In this document: in pieces, positions 16,819 to 25,577 of the stretch
Position numbering within the stretch: the stretch's first letter is position 1
Layout: each line of letters starts with the position of its first letter
DNA from: a virus
IMG/VR virus record: IMGVR_UViG_3300034418_011250
Coordinates: 24,935 to 88,934 of that record
DNA: 64,000 bases
Reading direction: 5' to 3' (one strand)
Program-made: the position numbers and the translations under genes
The notes under the pieces: generated by a model
Database searches by the model: none
What the model was told of the DNA's origin: nothing
What the model saw: the letters and a program-made list of their open reading frames with translations, nothing else

Positions 16819-17371
16819 GCATTTTTTTCATGAATTCTACAATTTTTTCTGTATCATCTGGAGTCTCGTGAACAAACGTCTTCACGCAGCCTTCTTCCTC
16901 TCCGAAAAGAGTAGCTCGTGGTCCAAAATGCTCAAGAATATTTTGAACCTTTGTCTTGGTAGTCTGAATGAATTTTTCAGATTGATCAGATCCTCTTTCT
17001 TTGTATCTTCGTTGTCTTTCTTCATCTGAAACTGTCAAGTGAATAATTGTCAACGAATCACCACATGATTCAAAAAACTTCTTGTTGTTGAGACGATCTC
17101 CTTCGCCCACAATCATCTCATTTGTTCTCAAAACATTTGAAATCCAATCAATTGCTTTCGGAGCCACTGCCATCGAAAGTCGATCTGTTCCTCCAAAAAC
17201 TTCTTCATCATTATATTTTCCAAGCACTCTCAATTTTTTTTCTTTAATATATTGAGTATCAAGTAAATCAGCTGGACGATCATCCTTCCAACCTTCAAAT
17301 CCACTCATAAAGTTTCGCATCACAGTGGTCTTTCCAGTTCCTGGAATACCAATCAAATAAACTATCTTCAT
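16805..17371 (-). CDS. P-loop kinase, probable 5-hydroxymethyl-base DNA kinase
   Basis: 188 aa. Walker A 'LIGIPGTGKTT' (6-16), 'GGTDRLSMAVAPKAIDWI' (about 62-79), a probable Walker-B-type 'MIVGEGDRLNN' (about 86-96) and an arginine-rich lid 'SDEERQRRYKERGSDQ'. This is the small P-loop kinase type found with TET/JBP or hydroxymethyluracil systems, where it phosphorylates the 5-hydroxymethyl group of a DNA base. Its start overlaps the TET/JBP stop by 4 nt, so it is the last gene of that operon. A free-nucleotide kinase role cannot be excluded. Confidence 0.65.
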   Translation of the reverse strand: MKIVYLIGIPGTGKTTVMRNFMSGFEGWKDDRPADLLDTQYIKEKKLRVLGKYNDEEVFGGTDRLSMAVAPKAIDWISNVLRTNEMIVGEGDRLNNKKFFESCGDSLTIIHLTVSDEERQRRYKERGSDQSEKFIQTTKTKVQNILEHFGPRATLFGEEEGCVKTFVHETPDDTEKIVEFMKKMLDIS

Positions 17372-18792
17372 TGAAAAAATCCTTCTAATGTAGGTTTTTG
17401 AGCATATGCTTCTGGATGATATTCTTGCACCATATCCCTTCCACCTTTGTCCTCTAGAAAATCATACCATTCTTTCTCATTGAACATATTCGGTGAAACA
17501 CCATTCCAATATTGTTTCCAAAGTCTATGACCTTTATTCAATCTCCTTGTGTCAACAAAGTTTTTACGAATAGCTTCATATTCCCATGATCCAAGATTAT
17601 CCATATCTTCACGGAAATAGAATACTAATGACATTCTCATCATGTTTTCTTCACCAGAATCTGGAGCAGTAATCGGTGTATTCCCATGAATAACACGCAT
17701 GTTGTCAATTAGCAAAAGATCTCCAGGTCTGACATTGACAGCCATCCGAACTTCTGGAACAACCAAATATCCACCTTTCCAGTCTTTGTTATCCTTTGTG
17801 ATTACTGTTAGATTGCTATATCCAGCATTCAAAGAACCTGCATCTCGATGACATGCCATTCTGGCATTTCTTTCCTTTGTTGTTGTATTGACAGTAATCG
17901 TGGTGAATGTAGTATCTTCGCCAATGAGAAATTTATTGTCGAGTCTATCAGCAAATTCTTGTTGTGCCAAATGTCGATTTGGCATTAGTCTTTTGAATTC
18001 TTTCTCCAGTTTTCTAGCAAACGGATAACATTTTGCAAACTGCTCAAGATTATTATCAGTATATGCTGTTGCTCTTCCATATGGAATTCTTGGATATCTT
18101 CCATAGTAACCAGCAATACCTGACCAAAGACCAGCAGCATATGCTGTATTTGAAATCCATTTTTCTCTTACAAGTTTTGAAAACTTTGTTGCCTCTTCAA
18201 TTGGCATTGCTTTTATTCTACTCACCAGCTTAGGAAAAAATCCATCATATTCAGGATAATCTTGTTCTACAACATCTCGCAACCAACAGAATCCTCTGGT
18301 ATTCTTGACATATTTTCCAAGATGTTCTTCCATAATAGTCTGTAATGGATCTGTTCCATCAAGACTTTTTGGTTGTCCTGCCATAAAATACTCAAGCACA
18401 TCATATTGATATGGTGTTACCCATTCTCTTCCTGCTAGCTTTTCTGTTTTTGGACCAGCTGCGAGTCCTCGATTATGAGATTCAGCTGCAGCATCAAACA
18501 ATCCTTCAAATGCACCTTGTTGTTCCTCAGCAGTAAAAACATTTTTTCTAAATTTAAAAGCAATTTTGCTTTCATCCGCAAGATCTGTATGATACTCTTT
18601 TTTATCATAATTGTATTCAGGTGGAAAGTATAAATCTGTATCACTATCAATCAGAATATCATATGATTCATCATTAACATATGTTCCCAAAACTTTTTCT
18701 TCATCAAGAACCTGCATGGCAACATAAACATCTTGTCCTTCATCCCCTTTATATTTCTGCCACTTATTTCCATTTATTTCTAAAATTTCCAT
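17368..18792 (-). CDS. TET/JBP-family DNA base dioxygenase
   Basis: 474 aa. The C-terminal double-stranded beta-helix has iron ligands H315-x-D317 in 'RMACHRDAG' and H369 in 'RVIHGNTPI', with the 2-oxoglutarate arginine at R386 ('MMRMSLVFYFRE'). 'WKGGYLVVPEVRMAVNVRPG' between them is the characteristic strand pair. An upstream 'SHNRGLAAGP' (about 105-114) also fits this family. Such enzymes oxidise thymine or 5-methylcytosine in DNA to the 5-hydroxymethyl base. The gene overlaps its neighbours by 1 and 4 nt, between the pyrophosphorylase-like gene and the kinase. No cytosine methyltransferase or dUMP hydroxymethylase is in the window, so thymine is the simpler substrate. Confidence 0.8.
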   Translation of the reverse strand: MEILEINGNKWQKYKGDEGQDVYVAMQVLDEEKVLGTYVNDESYDILIDSDTDLYFPPEYNYDKKEYHTDLADESKIAFKFRKNVFTAEEQQGAFEGLFDAAAESHNRGLAAGPKTEKLAGREWVTPYQYDVLEYFMAGQPKSLDGTDPLQTIMEEHLGKYVKNTRGFCWLRDVVEQDYPEYDGFFPKLVSRIKAMPIEEATKFSKLVREKWISNTAYAAGLWSGIAGYYGRYPRIPYGRATAYTDNNLEQFAKCYPFARKLEKEFKRLMPNRHLAQQEFADRLDNKFLIGEDTTFTTITVNTTTKERNARMACHRDAGSLNAGYSNLTVITKDNKDWKGGYLVVPEVRMAVNVRPGDLLLIDNMRVIHGNTPITAPDSGEENMMRMSLVFYFREDMDNLGSWEYEAIRKNFVDTRRLNKGHRLWKQYWNGVSPNMFNEKEWYDFLEDKGGRDMVQEYHPEAYAQKPTLEGFFQ

Positions 18793-19790
18793 CAGAATGC
18801 CTCCAGTCCCATTAATTGTTTTGTAAATGTATTGTTGTAATCTATAACACCTGTATTTAGAAAAATTTCCATCTTTGTTTTGTTTATTTTGTTTATCAAG
18901 TATTCTCTTCGTATTGACTCATCTCTACATTGCCATAATGGTGTCCAGTCAATTCCATCCCAACCATCACGCTCTACTTGTTTAATTTCTTCAGCTTGTC
19001 GATCTAGATAATAACCAAGATATCTGCCATTTCTTTTACGGAATAGTTTTTTGAATGAACAAAGACATGTTTCCATTGCAAAATAATCAGCCTTGTTTGC
19101 TTGTTCTGGAAACAATGCTTTAACCTCTTTAAGAATCTCAGATCCTTGACTTTCCATCCAATCAATTTGATCTTGATCTAGAACCTTGTCAACCCAATCA
19201 TCTTTTCCAAGAGCAAAGCATAATCCATTTCGATGTGATCTAGATCCTGAATAATCTTTCAACCAAAGATTATCAATATCAATATTTAATCCGCATGTTT
19301 GTTTTAAAGTTTGAATATAGAACCATGACATGTATCTTCCATACTTGTGCCATGTGTTTACTTCTTTCCAAAGATTATAAAAATTGGTAAATGGATCTTC
19401 TGTGAACAAACTTTGGAATGCTTCAAGTTGACTTCTGCCACCTACCCATTCTTTGTATGAAAGAAATTGAGCAGGAAGATGTCCTTTATTCCATTTTGTG
19501 TCTGTTTGGTATCTGAGTCTTTTGTAATTTTCAGTATTCCATTGCTCAAGTCGATCGACTCCAACAAGTTCCATGTCAGGAAATTCATTCCAGATTACGT
19601 ATGCAGTCGGAAAATGATAAGTTGTGCCATATATCCATGTGATCCAAAGTCTTTGTTCGATATTGAATTCAAATCTGTCATAAAAATAATTCAACATGTA
19701 AAGAGCAGGATCGCAATCATCTATAATCAGCGACCATCCAAACCAATCAATGAATGCTCTTTTTCTATTTTCCAGCAAACGATAATCCAT
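18792..19790 (-). CDS. aGPT-pyrophosphorylase-like / amino acid:DNA transferase-like enzyme
   Basis: 332 aa from the ATG at 19790 (TGATG overlap with the GNAT stop). An all-helical, tryptophan-rich protein with 'SQLEAFQSLFTEDPFTNFYN', 'WHKYGRYMSWFYIQTLKQTC' and 'DYSGSRSHRNGLCFALGKDD'. From memory these are signatures of the alpha-glutamyl/putrescinyl-thymine pyrophosphorylase clade predicted by Iyer and Aravind. Its members replace the phosphate on a 5-phosphomethyl-uracil base with an amino acid or amine. Neighbours supply the oxidation and phosphorylation steps. Family recognition is from motifs seen by eye, without a profile score. Confidence 0.65.
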   Translation of the reverse strand: MDYRLLENRKRAFIDWFGWSLIIDDCDPALYMLNYFYDRFEFNIEQRLWITWIYGTTYHFPTAYVIWNEFPDMELVGVDRLEQWNTENYKRLRYQTDTKWNKGHLPAQFLSYKEWVGGRSQLEAFQSLFTEDPFTNFYNLWKEVNTWHKYGRYMSWFYIQTLKQTCGLNIDIDNLWLKDYSGSRSHRNGLCFALGKDDWVDKVLDQDQIDWMESQGSEILKEVKALFPEQANKADYFAMETCLCSFKKLFRKRNGRYLGYYLDRQAEEIKQVERDGWDGIDWTPLWQCRDESIRREYLINKINKTKMEIFLNTGVIDYNNTFTKQLMGLEAF

Positions 19791-20434
19791 CAAAACTTCT
19801 CTAATGAAGGTACATCAAAAAGATAATTTCTTAGCCAATATTTTCCGACCTTTGTTATGGAGTCCTCAACTTTTTGTCGCTTCACCTTTCCGAACTTATG
19901 ATAATCTATACTCTCTTTTCTCAAAAGATCAAGAACTTTTTTGTCTGTAGGAATCGCAATAGAGGGATTATTTATAGCTTCTTCTCGAAAGCTCAATTGT
20001 TCTTCTTTCGTGGAAAACAATGGTTGATCTGATCTCAGAGATCCGGATGAGTCAACAGCCCAGAATACCAATCCATTTCGAATATGCCAGCTAATAGAAG
20101 TTGGTGTGCAAGATATTTTCAATCTTCTCATTTGATTTTTATATGCATCATTCATCACATATTCCCAGATTAAAGAGGCATATCCTTTTCCTTCATATCC
20201 TTGGAAAGTCACAATCTCGTAAAGATTGATATAAGAAGTTCTTTTACTATATGTAGCGAATACAGCAGAGACTGGTTGATCATTGTCATACATTACTATT
20301 GGAGGATTTTTGTCATAGTTTTTAAAACGAATCCACAAACTATGAGCAGAATTTAAAAACTTGGTATTGGTGCCATTTTCTGAATTCTCAATAATGTTAT
20401 TAATATTTTCATGGTTGTTGGTCTTGAATATCAT
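19790..20434 (-). CDS. GNAT acetyltransferase
   Basis: 214 aa. Acetyl-CoA-binding motif A is 'YEIVTFQGYEGKGYASLIWE' (about 91-110), with the Q/R-x-x-G-x-G/A pattern. The next strand 'RRLKISCTPTSISWHIRNG' matches motif B with the W-H-x-R-N-G-L helix common in GNATs. The C-terminal third is basic and helical. It sits directly upstream of the base-modifying genes with a 1-nt overlap, so it could acylate an amino group added to DNA. Overlaps the amidotransferase by 26 nt. Confidence 0.7.
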   Translation of the reverse strand: MIFKTNNHENINNIIENSENGTNTKFLNSAHSLWIRFKNYDKNPPIVMYDNDQPVSAVFATYSKRTSYINLYEIVTFQGYEGKGYASLIWEYVMNDAYKNQMRRLKISCTPTSISWHIRNGLVFWAVDSSGSLRSDQPLFSTKEEQLSFREEAINNPSIAIPTDKKVLDLLRKESIDYHKFGKVKRQKVEDSITKVGKYWLRNYLFDVPSLEKF

Positions 20435-21071
20435 GAGGGTTCTTTACTTTTCTTTCTCCTTGATTTGTGTATTTTACATACATCTCACATCTTTGTGGAT
20501 TTTGCAATCCACTTCGAATGGCAATATCTTTTGTTGATGTGAATATAATTCCTCTTTGCAATTTTGTATACCATAATGGTCTTGATTCATTTCTAAATCC
20601 TGTAATACCATTATCAACATCTAACATCACGACTGCCATGCTAGATGGAACAAAGTCTGTCAATGGATTTTTATTATTCTCAAGTGATTGTAGAATCAAT
20701 TCACTATCATTTGCAGTCTCCGTTTCGTACTTCCATGTACTTTGATCTTCCTGAGAAATCACCCCATTATGAACAATGCTATATTTATCTGAAGAAAATG
20801 GTTGAGGATATCTTAGATCAGATGTTGAATAACGAATATGTCCCAGCAAACAGATCGAACCATCTTCATCGATACATCTTTCAAAATTTATTTTTTCAAG
20901 AAATTTGTCTGCTGGAATATTTTCTTTTTTGGTTAGTATTTCAGAATGCTTTCGATATGAAATACCAGTAGCATGTTTTCCTCGAATCATTGTCTGTTTG
21001 AATATTTTTCTTATCAAAGAAATATCTTGATCATTGACATCCGTTAATTCGATTCCTATAACTCCACACAT
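20409..21071 (-). CDS. Class II glutamine amidotransferase domain protein
   Basis: 220 aa. The N-terminal cysteine nucleophile is Cys2 (MCGVIGIE) after methionine removal. 'TMIRGKHATGISYRKHSE', 'LGHIRYSTSD', 'YSIVHNGVIS' and 'ETANDSELIL' are the Ntn-hydrolase glutaminase motifs of PurF/GlmS-type enzymes. Only the glutaminase domain is present, so ammonia or a glutamyl group would be passed to a separate partner, plausibly within the adjacent modification pathway. Its ATG overlaps the preceding stop by one base. Confidence 0.8.
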   Translation of the reverse strand: MCGVIGIELTDVNDQDISLIRKIFKQTMIRGKHATGISYRKHSEILTKKENIPADKFLEKINFERCIDEDGSICLLGHIRYSTSDLRYPQPFSSDKYSIVHNGVISQEDQSTWKYETETANDSELILQSLENNKNPLTDFVPSSMAVVMLDVDNGITGFRNESRPLWYTKLQRGIIFTSTKDIAIRSGLQNPQRCEMYVKYTNQGERKVKNPHDIQDQQP

Positions 21072-21271
21072 TATGCTACCAGCCAGAATTGTTTATTTAA
21101 AATGGATTCTAATCGTACTGAAGTAATTACTCCATATCCTTTTTCTTTCTCAGGAAGAACTACTGGACTACCATTTTTCCAATGTATGTAGACCATACTA
21201 CCTTTAGGAAGAGCATTTGTCAAGTTCTTTGCTTGTTTAAATATTAATTTCTGTGCATCAATTCTAGTCAT
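21071..21271 (-). CDS. Small hypothetical protein, 66 aa
   Basis: Start taken at ATG 21271 because GGGTGA lies at proper distance; an upstream GTG also exists. It contains 'GSMVYIHWKNGSPVVLP' and 'YGVITSVRLESIL', suggesting a small beta-barrel. It lies 5 nt after gp43 and overlaps the amidotransferase start by one base, making it part of the gp43-hypermodification operon. No family recognised. Confidence 0.5.
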   Translation of the reverse strand: MTRIDAQKLIFKQAKNLTNALPKGSMVYIHWKNGSPVVLPEKEKGYGVITSVRLESILNKQFWLVA

Positions 21272-21276
21272 ACTAT

Positions 21277-23784
21277 TCACCCAAAGAAATTGTCAAGTGT
21301 TGGCTGTGTTCCATATGTACGATCAATATCCCAGCCGATTTGGCGAACAATGAACATCAATGGTTCCACAAAAGCCTTTTCGAATTGAACTTCATAATCA
21401 ACATATGAAGCCACATCTAGTTCTTTTGGCAGTTTACTAATAAAAGAAATTACATTTGACTGTAATGGATTGGGCTTTCTTAGATTGAGAAATTTGATCT
21501 TTTCACCTTCTTGAATCAAAGGAAATTTAGAGATCAATTTATTACGTTTGAGAAGATAATTATAAATCAATGCTCCTTTGCAATGCATTGGAGTTGATTT
21601 ACGGTAAATAGAGGATGAATCACTCCACTTGTCAAGTCCATTGACGGATCTTGGAAATGCGATATCCTCTGCAGGAAGTTTCATGAATTCATTTCTAAAG
21701 TTCTGAATGAATTTATTAATCTGTGTTTCATCACCAGACATGATAACCTTGAGAGCCTCCTTAATCTTTTCTCTGCAAGGATATGGAGTTGATGATTTGA
21801 CAGCCTCAATGCCCATAATTTTCAATTGAGGATCAGCATATCTGACACCTTCGATATCCCACGCATTCAGAATATATCTTTTCTTTGCAACCCAGATGCC
21901 TTTGTCAGCAATCACCTCTCGTTTCATCTGCATCTTCTGAGAAAATGCATTCATGTATTGTTTGAGTTCTTCATAGCATTCATCGATGTATGGTTCTACC
22001 TTCTCTTTGGCAACTGTATCAAGAAAAGAAACTACTTTCTCAATAGAAAGATCTTCACCGAATACTTTGTCAATAAGTTTATCAAAACAAATATAAACTG
22101 AATCTGTATCAGATGCAATCACATAATCTTCATTTTTAGTTTTAAGAAGATTGTTGAGATATTCATTTAGCTTTCGTTCAATCCAGCGAATCGAAAGCTG
22201 ACCAGCAGTGGTTACACCTTCAGCAATCGCAAGATCAAAGTATCGGAACCATTCATTACCAATAGCACCATAGGCTGAGTTCAATGAGATCTTTCTTGCC
22301 ATCTGAATGTTATTATAACGTGACACATCATTCAGATATTGAGGATTCTTAGTATTCTCATATTGTTGTTTCGCATGAAGCATCTTTTTCTTGTATGTTG
22401 TTCGATCATCATACAGCTGCTGCATCATGGCAGGAAGAAATCCTTGTTTGGAAATTCTGAATTTGGTTCCATTTGGTGTCATCGTCAAATTCTTTTCCTT
22501 CAGGAATTCTGTATCATACTCCTTGGATACAAACTCACCAATCTTAGTATCACCAAAGTTTACACCATCATCAGCCAGAGTTTCTGGAGAGATATTGTAT
22601 TGAATTATCAAGTGTGGATACAATGAATTCAAGTCAAACGAAAGAACCCATTTATGTTGTCCAACTGCTGGATCCTTGACATATGCTCCGGAGAATTGTC
22701 CAGACTTCGAGGATGAGCTCTTTTGTGGAATCACAATGTTTTGTGTTCGCAGATGATTGTAAATTAGCACATCCCAATATTTTACTGAAGTAAATGCATC
22801 TTGGAAGTTGACTTTTGCTTCATATGCCATAGTCATCAACAAATCCATTAGCTTCATTTTAGCATCTAGACGTTCTACCAGAAGAACATCTTGAATATTG
22901 TAATCAATGAAACTTTGATAATCTGATGTGTACCATTCCTTAAATGTTTCATAAGGATTCTCATCTTTCCTTTCTCCTAGTTCTACAAATGCAATATGGT
23001 CAAGTTTATATGATTCCTGATTTGTATAGGTAAACTTTTGATACAATTGTTGATAATCAAGATTAGAAATGCCTAGAATCTCATAAACAGTATTGGTCTT
23101 TCCGAATTTACCATTTATCTTTTTCTCATTGACAATCTTCCAAGGAGAAAGTCTTTTCAGTGCATCATTACCAAATATACGTTTGATTCGATTGCAGATG
23201 TAAGGAATATCAAAGAATTCAGTATTCCAGCCTGTGATTGCATCTGGATGAATTGATTCCCACCAGTCAATGAATCTGTTTAGAAGTTCGACTTCATTCT
23301 GGCACTGATTGTATTGAACAAATTCATTATCTGTTTTGTATTCACCAATACCCCAAACAATGATGTCATCAAATCCATATCTTTTGACAGTGATTGAAAG
23401 AAGTTCTTCAGCAGCAATTTCTTGATTGGGAAATCCATTTTCGCATTGAACTTCGATGTCAATCGTATAGACTTGCATCAAAGATCGATCGAATCGAATA
23501 TCTTGATAATTGTCCGCAATATAAGTATAGACAAATTGATTCAATCCATAAACCAATTCAGGTTGATTCTCATAATGAGAAACAAATTCTTTGGCTTCTT
23601 TGATTGTTTCGAATTTTATGGGTGAGACTGAGGAACCTTCCAAAGTTTTGAATTTGGAAGGTTTCTGAGAAGGAACATAGAGAGTAGGCTTGTATCGAAT
23701 AGCCTTGTTGAATCTTTCACCATTCTTTACACCACGCAGGAAAATATTGTTTCCCCACTGAGCCACGTGCGTATAGAAATTCAT
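21277..23784 (-). CDS. gp43: Family B DNA polymerase
   Basis: 835 aa from the ATG at 23784 (an upstream GTG adds three residues; T4 gp43 is 898). Exonuclease motifs: 'YTIDIEVQ' (Exo I) and 'GWNTEFFDIPYI' (Exo II). Polymerase motifs: 'SFDLNSLYPHLIIQ' (A), 'KISLNSAYGAIGN' (B) and 'YVIASDTDSVYI' (C). The C-terminus 'QPTLDNFFG' is a clamp-binding peptide. It is the phage replicative polymerase with proofreading. Preceded by a sigma-70 promoter; RegA is encoded just upstream. Confidence 0.95.
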   Translation of the reverse strand: MNFYTHVAQWGNNIFLRGVKNGERFNKAIRYKPTLYVPSQKPSKFKTLEGSSVSPIKFETIKEAKEFVSHYENQPELVYGLNQFVYTYIADNYQDIRFDRSLMQVYTIDIEVQCENGFPNQEIAAEELLSITVKRYGFDDIIVWGIGEYKTDNEFVQYNQCQNEVELLNRFIDWWESIHPDAITGWNTEFFDIPYICNRIKRIFGNDALKRLSPWKIVNEKKINGKFGKTNTVYEILGISNLDYQQLYQKFTYTNQESYKLDHIAFVELGERKDENPYETFKEWYTSDYQSFIDYNIQDVLLVERLDAKMKLMDLLMTMAYEAKVNFQDAFTSVKYWDVLIYNHLRTQNIVIPQKSSSSKSGQFSGAYVKDPAVGQHKWVLSFDLNSLYPHLIIQYNISPETLADDGVNFGDTKIGEFVSKEYDTEFLKEKNLTMTPNGTKFRISKQGFLPAMMQQLYDDRTTYKKKMLHAKQQYENTKNPQYLNDVSRYNNIQMARKISLNSAYGAIGNEWFRYFDLAIAEGVTTAGQLSIRWIERKLNEYLNNLLKTKNEDYVIASDTDSVYICFDKLIDKVFGEDLSIEKVVSFLDTVAKEKVEPYIDECYEELKQYMNAFSQKMQMKREVIADKGIWVAKKRYILNAWDIEGVRYADPQLKIMGIEAVKSSTPYPCREKIKEALKVIMSGDETQINKFIQNFRNEFMKLPAEDIAFPRSVNGLDKWSDSSSIYRKSTPMHCKGALIYNYLLKRNKLISKFPLIQEGEKIKFLNLRKPNPLQSNVISFISKLPKELDVASYVDYEVQFEKAFVEPLMFIVRQIGWDIDRTYGTQPTLDNFFG

Positions 23785-23814
23785 AGCAAACACCTGTTAG
23801 CATTATAAAAGAAC

Positions 23815-23843
23815 AGTATACCATATTGAATAAAAAATGTCAA
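23815..23843 (-). promoter_or_regulatory. Early sigma-70 promoter of gp43 and the hypermodification operon
   Basis: Minus strand TTGACA (23843-23838), 17-bp spacer, TATACT (23820-23815). The -35 overlaps the stop codon of regA. It lies 31 nt before the gp43 start. Only one mismatch to consensus. Confidence 0.75.
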
Positions 23844-24235
23844 GCTATTTGTTCCTGCCTCTTTTTTCCAATATTGTATTTTGTCTCAAGAACCCATTCA
23901 TCCTTCTCCTTGAATCCGATGATCTTGATTTGTGAGAGAGGAGCCTTTGGCTCTGCCTCCCCATGAACTGTGACAAGATCCCAGTCCTGAAGAAGCCCAG
24001 CAATGGTATTCCTTCGAGAAATATCATTTTCATTTATGTTGGTTTCTTTTCCATCAAGAGCAAATAATTCCTTGAAATGAACAATATAATATTTGCCTTG
24101 TTTGTGAAGAATATGGCAGGATTGAAATAGTTTCTTTTCTTTACGAGATGCAACACCTATTCTAGAAAGTGTTTCACGAACCTTAAGAAAATCATCAGGT
24201 TCTTTGATTGTTACTTCTAACATGTTATTAATCAT
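23840..24235 (-). CDS. regA: Translational repressor of early mRNAs
   Basis: 131 aa (T4 RegA is 122). 'EPDDFLKVRETLSRIGVAS', 'LFQSCHILHKQGKYYIVHFK' and 'ISRRNTIAGLLQDWDLV' correspond to the conserved RegA core, including the RNA-binding loops. It binds start regions of early transcripts, such as clamp and polymerase mRNAs, and blocks translation. GGTGGAAG precedes the ATG at 24235, which overlaps the gp62 stop (ATGA). Confidence 0.85.
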   Translation of the reverse strand: MINNMLEVTIKEPDDFLKVRETLSRIGVASRKEKKLFQSCHILHKQGKYYIVHFKELFALDGKETNINENDISRRNTIAGLLQDWDLVTVHGEAEPKAPLSQIKIIGFKEKDEWVLETKYNIGKKRQEQIA

Positions 24236-24621
24236 TTTCTTCCACCTTTGTTCAAGCTATCTTTGATAGTAGTAATTTGTTCATCAGATAGTAGTTCAAG
24301 AGCAGCTTTAGCTTTATCATTACTATAACCATAATACTCTTTCACATACTCCAGATCCTTAATCTTATTTGCTTTCAACCATGGTGCAAATCTTTTCTTG
24401 GGTCTAATTGTATTTATAAAAAAGTCAAATTTGAGTTTATTATCAATTTGATGATGAACATTCATCTCATTTGCAAACATTATGGTGTCTTGAAATGAAG
24501 ATAAGATATGATTGACAACATATGCTGGATACTTCTTTTCCCACATTGGATCATCAGAATCCATCAAGTTTTCTTTTGTGAAGTTTATTGCATTCAAATA
24601 CTCCTTTAGTTCATAACTCAT
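24232..24621 (-). CDS. gp62: Clamp loader small subunit
   Basis: 129 aa, shorter than T4 gp62 (187). All-helical, with 'KKYPAYVVNHILSSFQDTIM' and 'FFINTIRPKKRFAPWLKA', which fit the family. Position between gp44 and regA is conserved in T4-like phages. It joins four gp44 subunits to load the gp45 clamp. Overlaps gp44 by 4 nt. Confidence 0.8.
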   Translation of the reverse strand: MSYELKEYLNAINFTKENLMDSDDPMWEKKYPAYVVNHILSSFQDTIMFANEMNVHHQIDNKLKFDFFINTIRPKKRFAPWLKANKIKDLEYVKEYYGYSNDKAKAALELLSDEQITTIKDSLNKGGRK

Positions 24622-25553
24622 TTAAACCTCACATTTGACATGATTTCTGTCATACAAGCTAACAGATTGATCTCTTGGTCACTGACAAATGCAGACTTAT
24701 ATTGGTAATCTGCAATAATTAAAACCAACTGTGGAACACTAGCAGGTTCCAATCGTTCATATAGAGTATCGTAAATTTTACGATAGATTCTAGTAGGATC
24801 ATTATCAAGATTATTTGCAACCCATTTCCTCAAATTACCAAATTCTTTTTCTTTAAGAAAACTTGTCATTTCTTTCAAGTTCTCGTCTGAAATATTTACA
24901 AGAATACCAGCATCGATTTCACCTGATGCTGAATATCTTTGTAACTCATTTAAACACCTTCTCCAATCAGGAAAAAATTTCTCAATTATCCCTGCAACAG
25001 CCTTTGGATTAAACTTGACATTTTCTTCTTCTAATATCTCAGTGATACGTTTAAAGAATTGTGCTGCAAGTTTGGGTTTCTCTTCATTTGGTATTCTAAA
25101 TTCAACGACAGAACATCGTGAATGTAGTGGTTCAATGATGCGATTCTTAAAATTACAAGTTAAAATGAATCCGCAATTTTTATGAAACTCCTCAATGAAT
25201 CCACGAAGAGCAGGTTGAGTTGATTGGGGATTTAGATAATCTGCCTCATCAAGAATTACAAACTTTCTGTTTGTATCAAATGAAACAGTAGATGCAAAGT
25301 TTTTAATCTTGTTTCTGAGAACATCAATACCTGATTCCTCAGAACCATTGATCATCATGTATGTGGCATCAATTTGTTGCAACATAGCCTTTGCAACAGT
25401 AGTTTTACCTACTCCTGGACCGCCTGAAAGCAAAAGATTAGGAATATGTTCATCATCTACAAATTGTTGAAATGTATTCTTCAATTGTACTGGAAGAATA
25501 CAATTCTCAATAGAGTCTGGGCGATATTTTTCTACCCACAAATAATTTTTCAT
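24618..25553 (-). CDS. gp44: Clamp loader ATPase (AAA+)
   Basis: 311 aa (T4 319). N-terminal 'LWVEKYRPDSIENCILP', Walker A 'SGGPGVGKTTVAKAM' (about 44-58), Walker B 'KFVILDEADYLN' (about 96-107), sensor I 'FILTCNFKNRI' and arginine finger 'PLHSRCSVVEF'. It opens and loads the gp45 ring on primed DNA with gp62. Confidence 0.93.
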   Translation of the reverse strand: MKNYLWVEKYRPDSIENCILPVQLKNTFQQFVDDEHIPNLLLSGGPGVGKTTVAKAMLQQIDATYMMINGSEESGIDVLRNKIKNFASTVSFDTNRKFVILDEADYLNPQSTQPALRGFIEEFHKNCGFILTCNFKNRIIEPLHSRCSVVEFRIPNEEKPKLAAQFFKRITEILEEENVKFNPKAVAGIIEKFFPDWRRCLNELQRYSASGEIDAGILVNISDENLKEMTSFLKEKEFGNLRKWVANNLDNDPTRIYRKIYDTLYERLEPASVPQLVLIIADYQYKSAFVSDQEINLLACMTEIMSNVRFK

Positions 25554-25577
25554 AACAAAAACTCCAAAAGGATATTA

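Noticed and set aside
19968-19975. TATAAATA-like box inside the GNAT gene
   Set aside because: Lies in the middle of coding sequence with no late gene following at normal distance. Expected by chance in AT-rich DNA.
24406-24416. TATAAATA-like box inside gp62
   Set aside because: Internal to an early coding region with no downstream late operon start; taken as chance.
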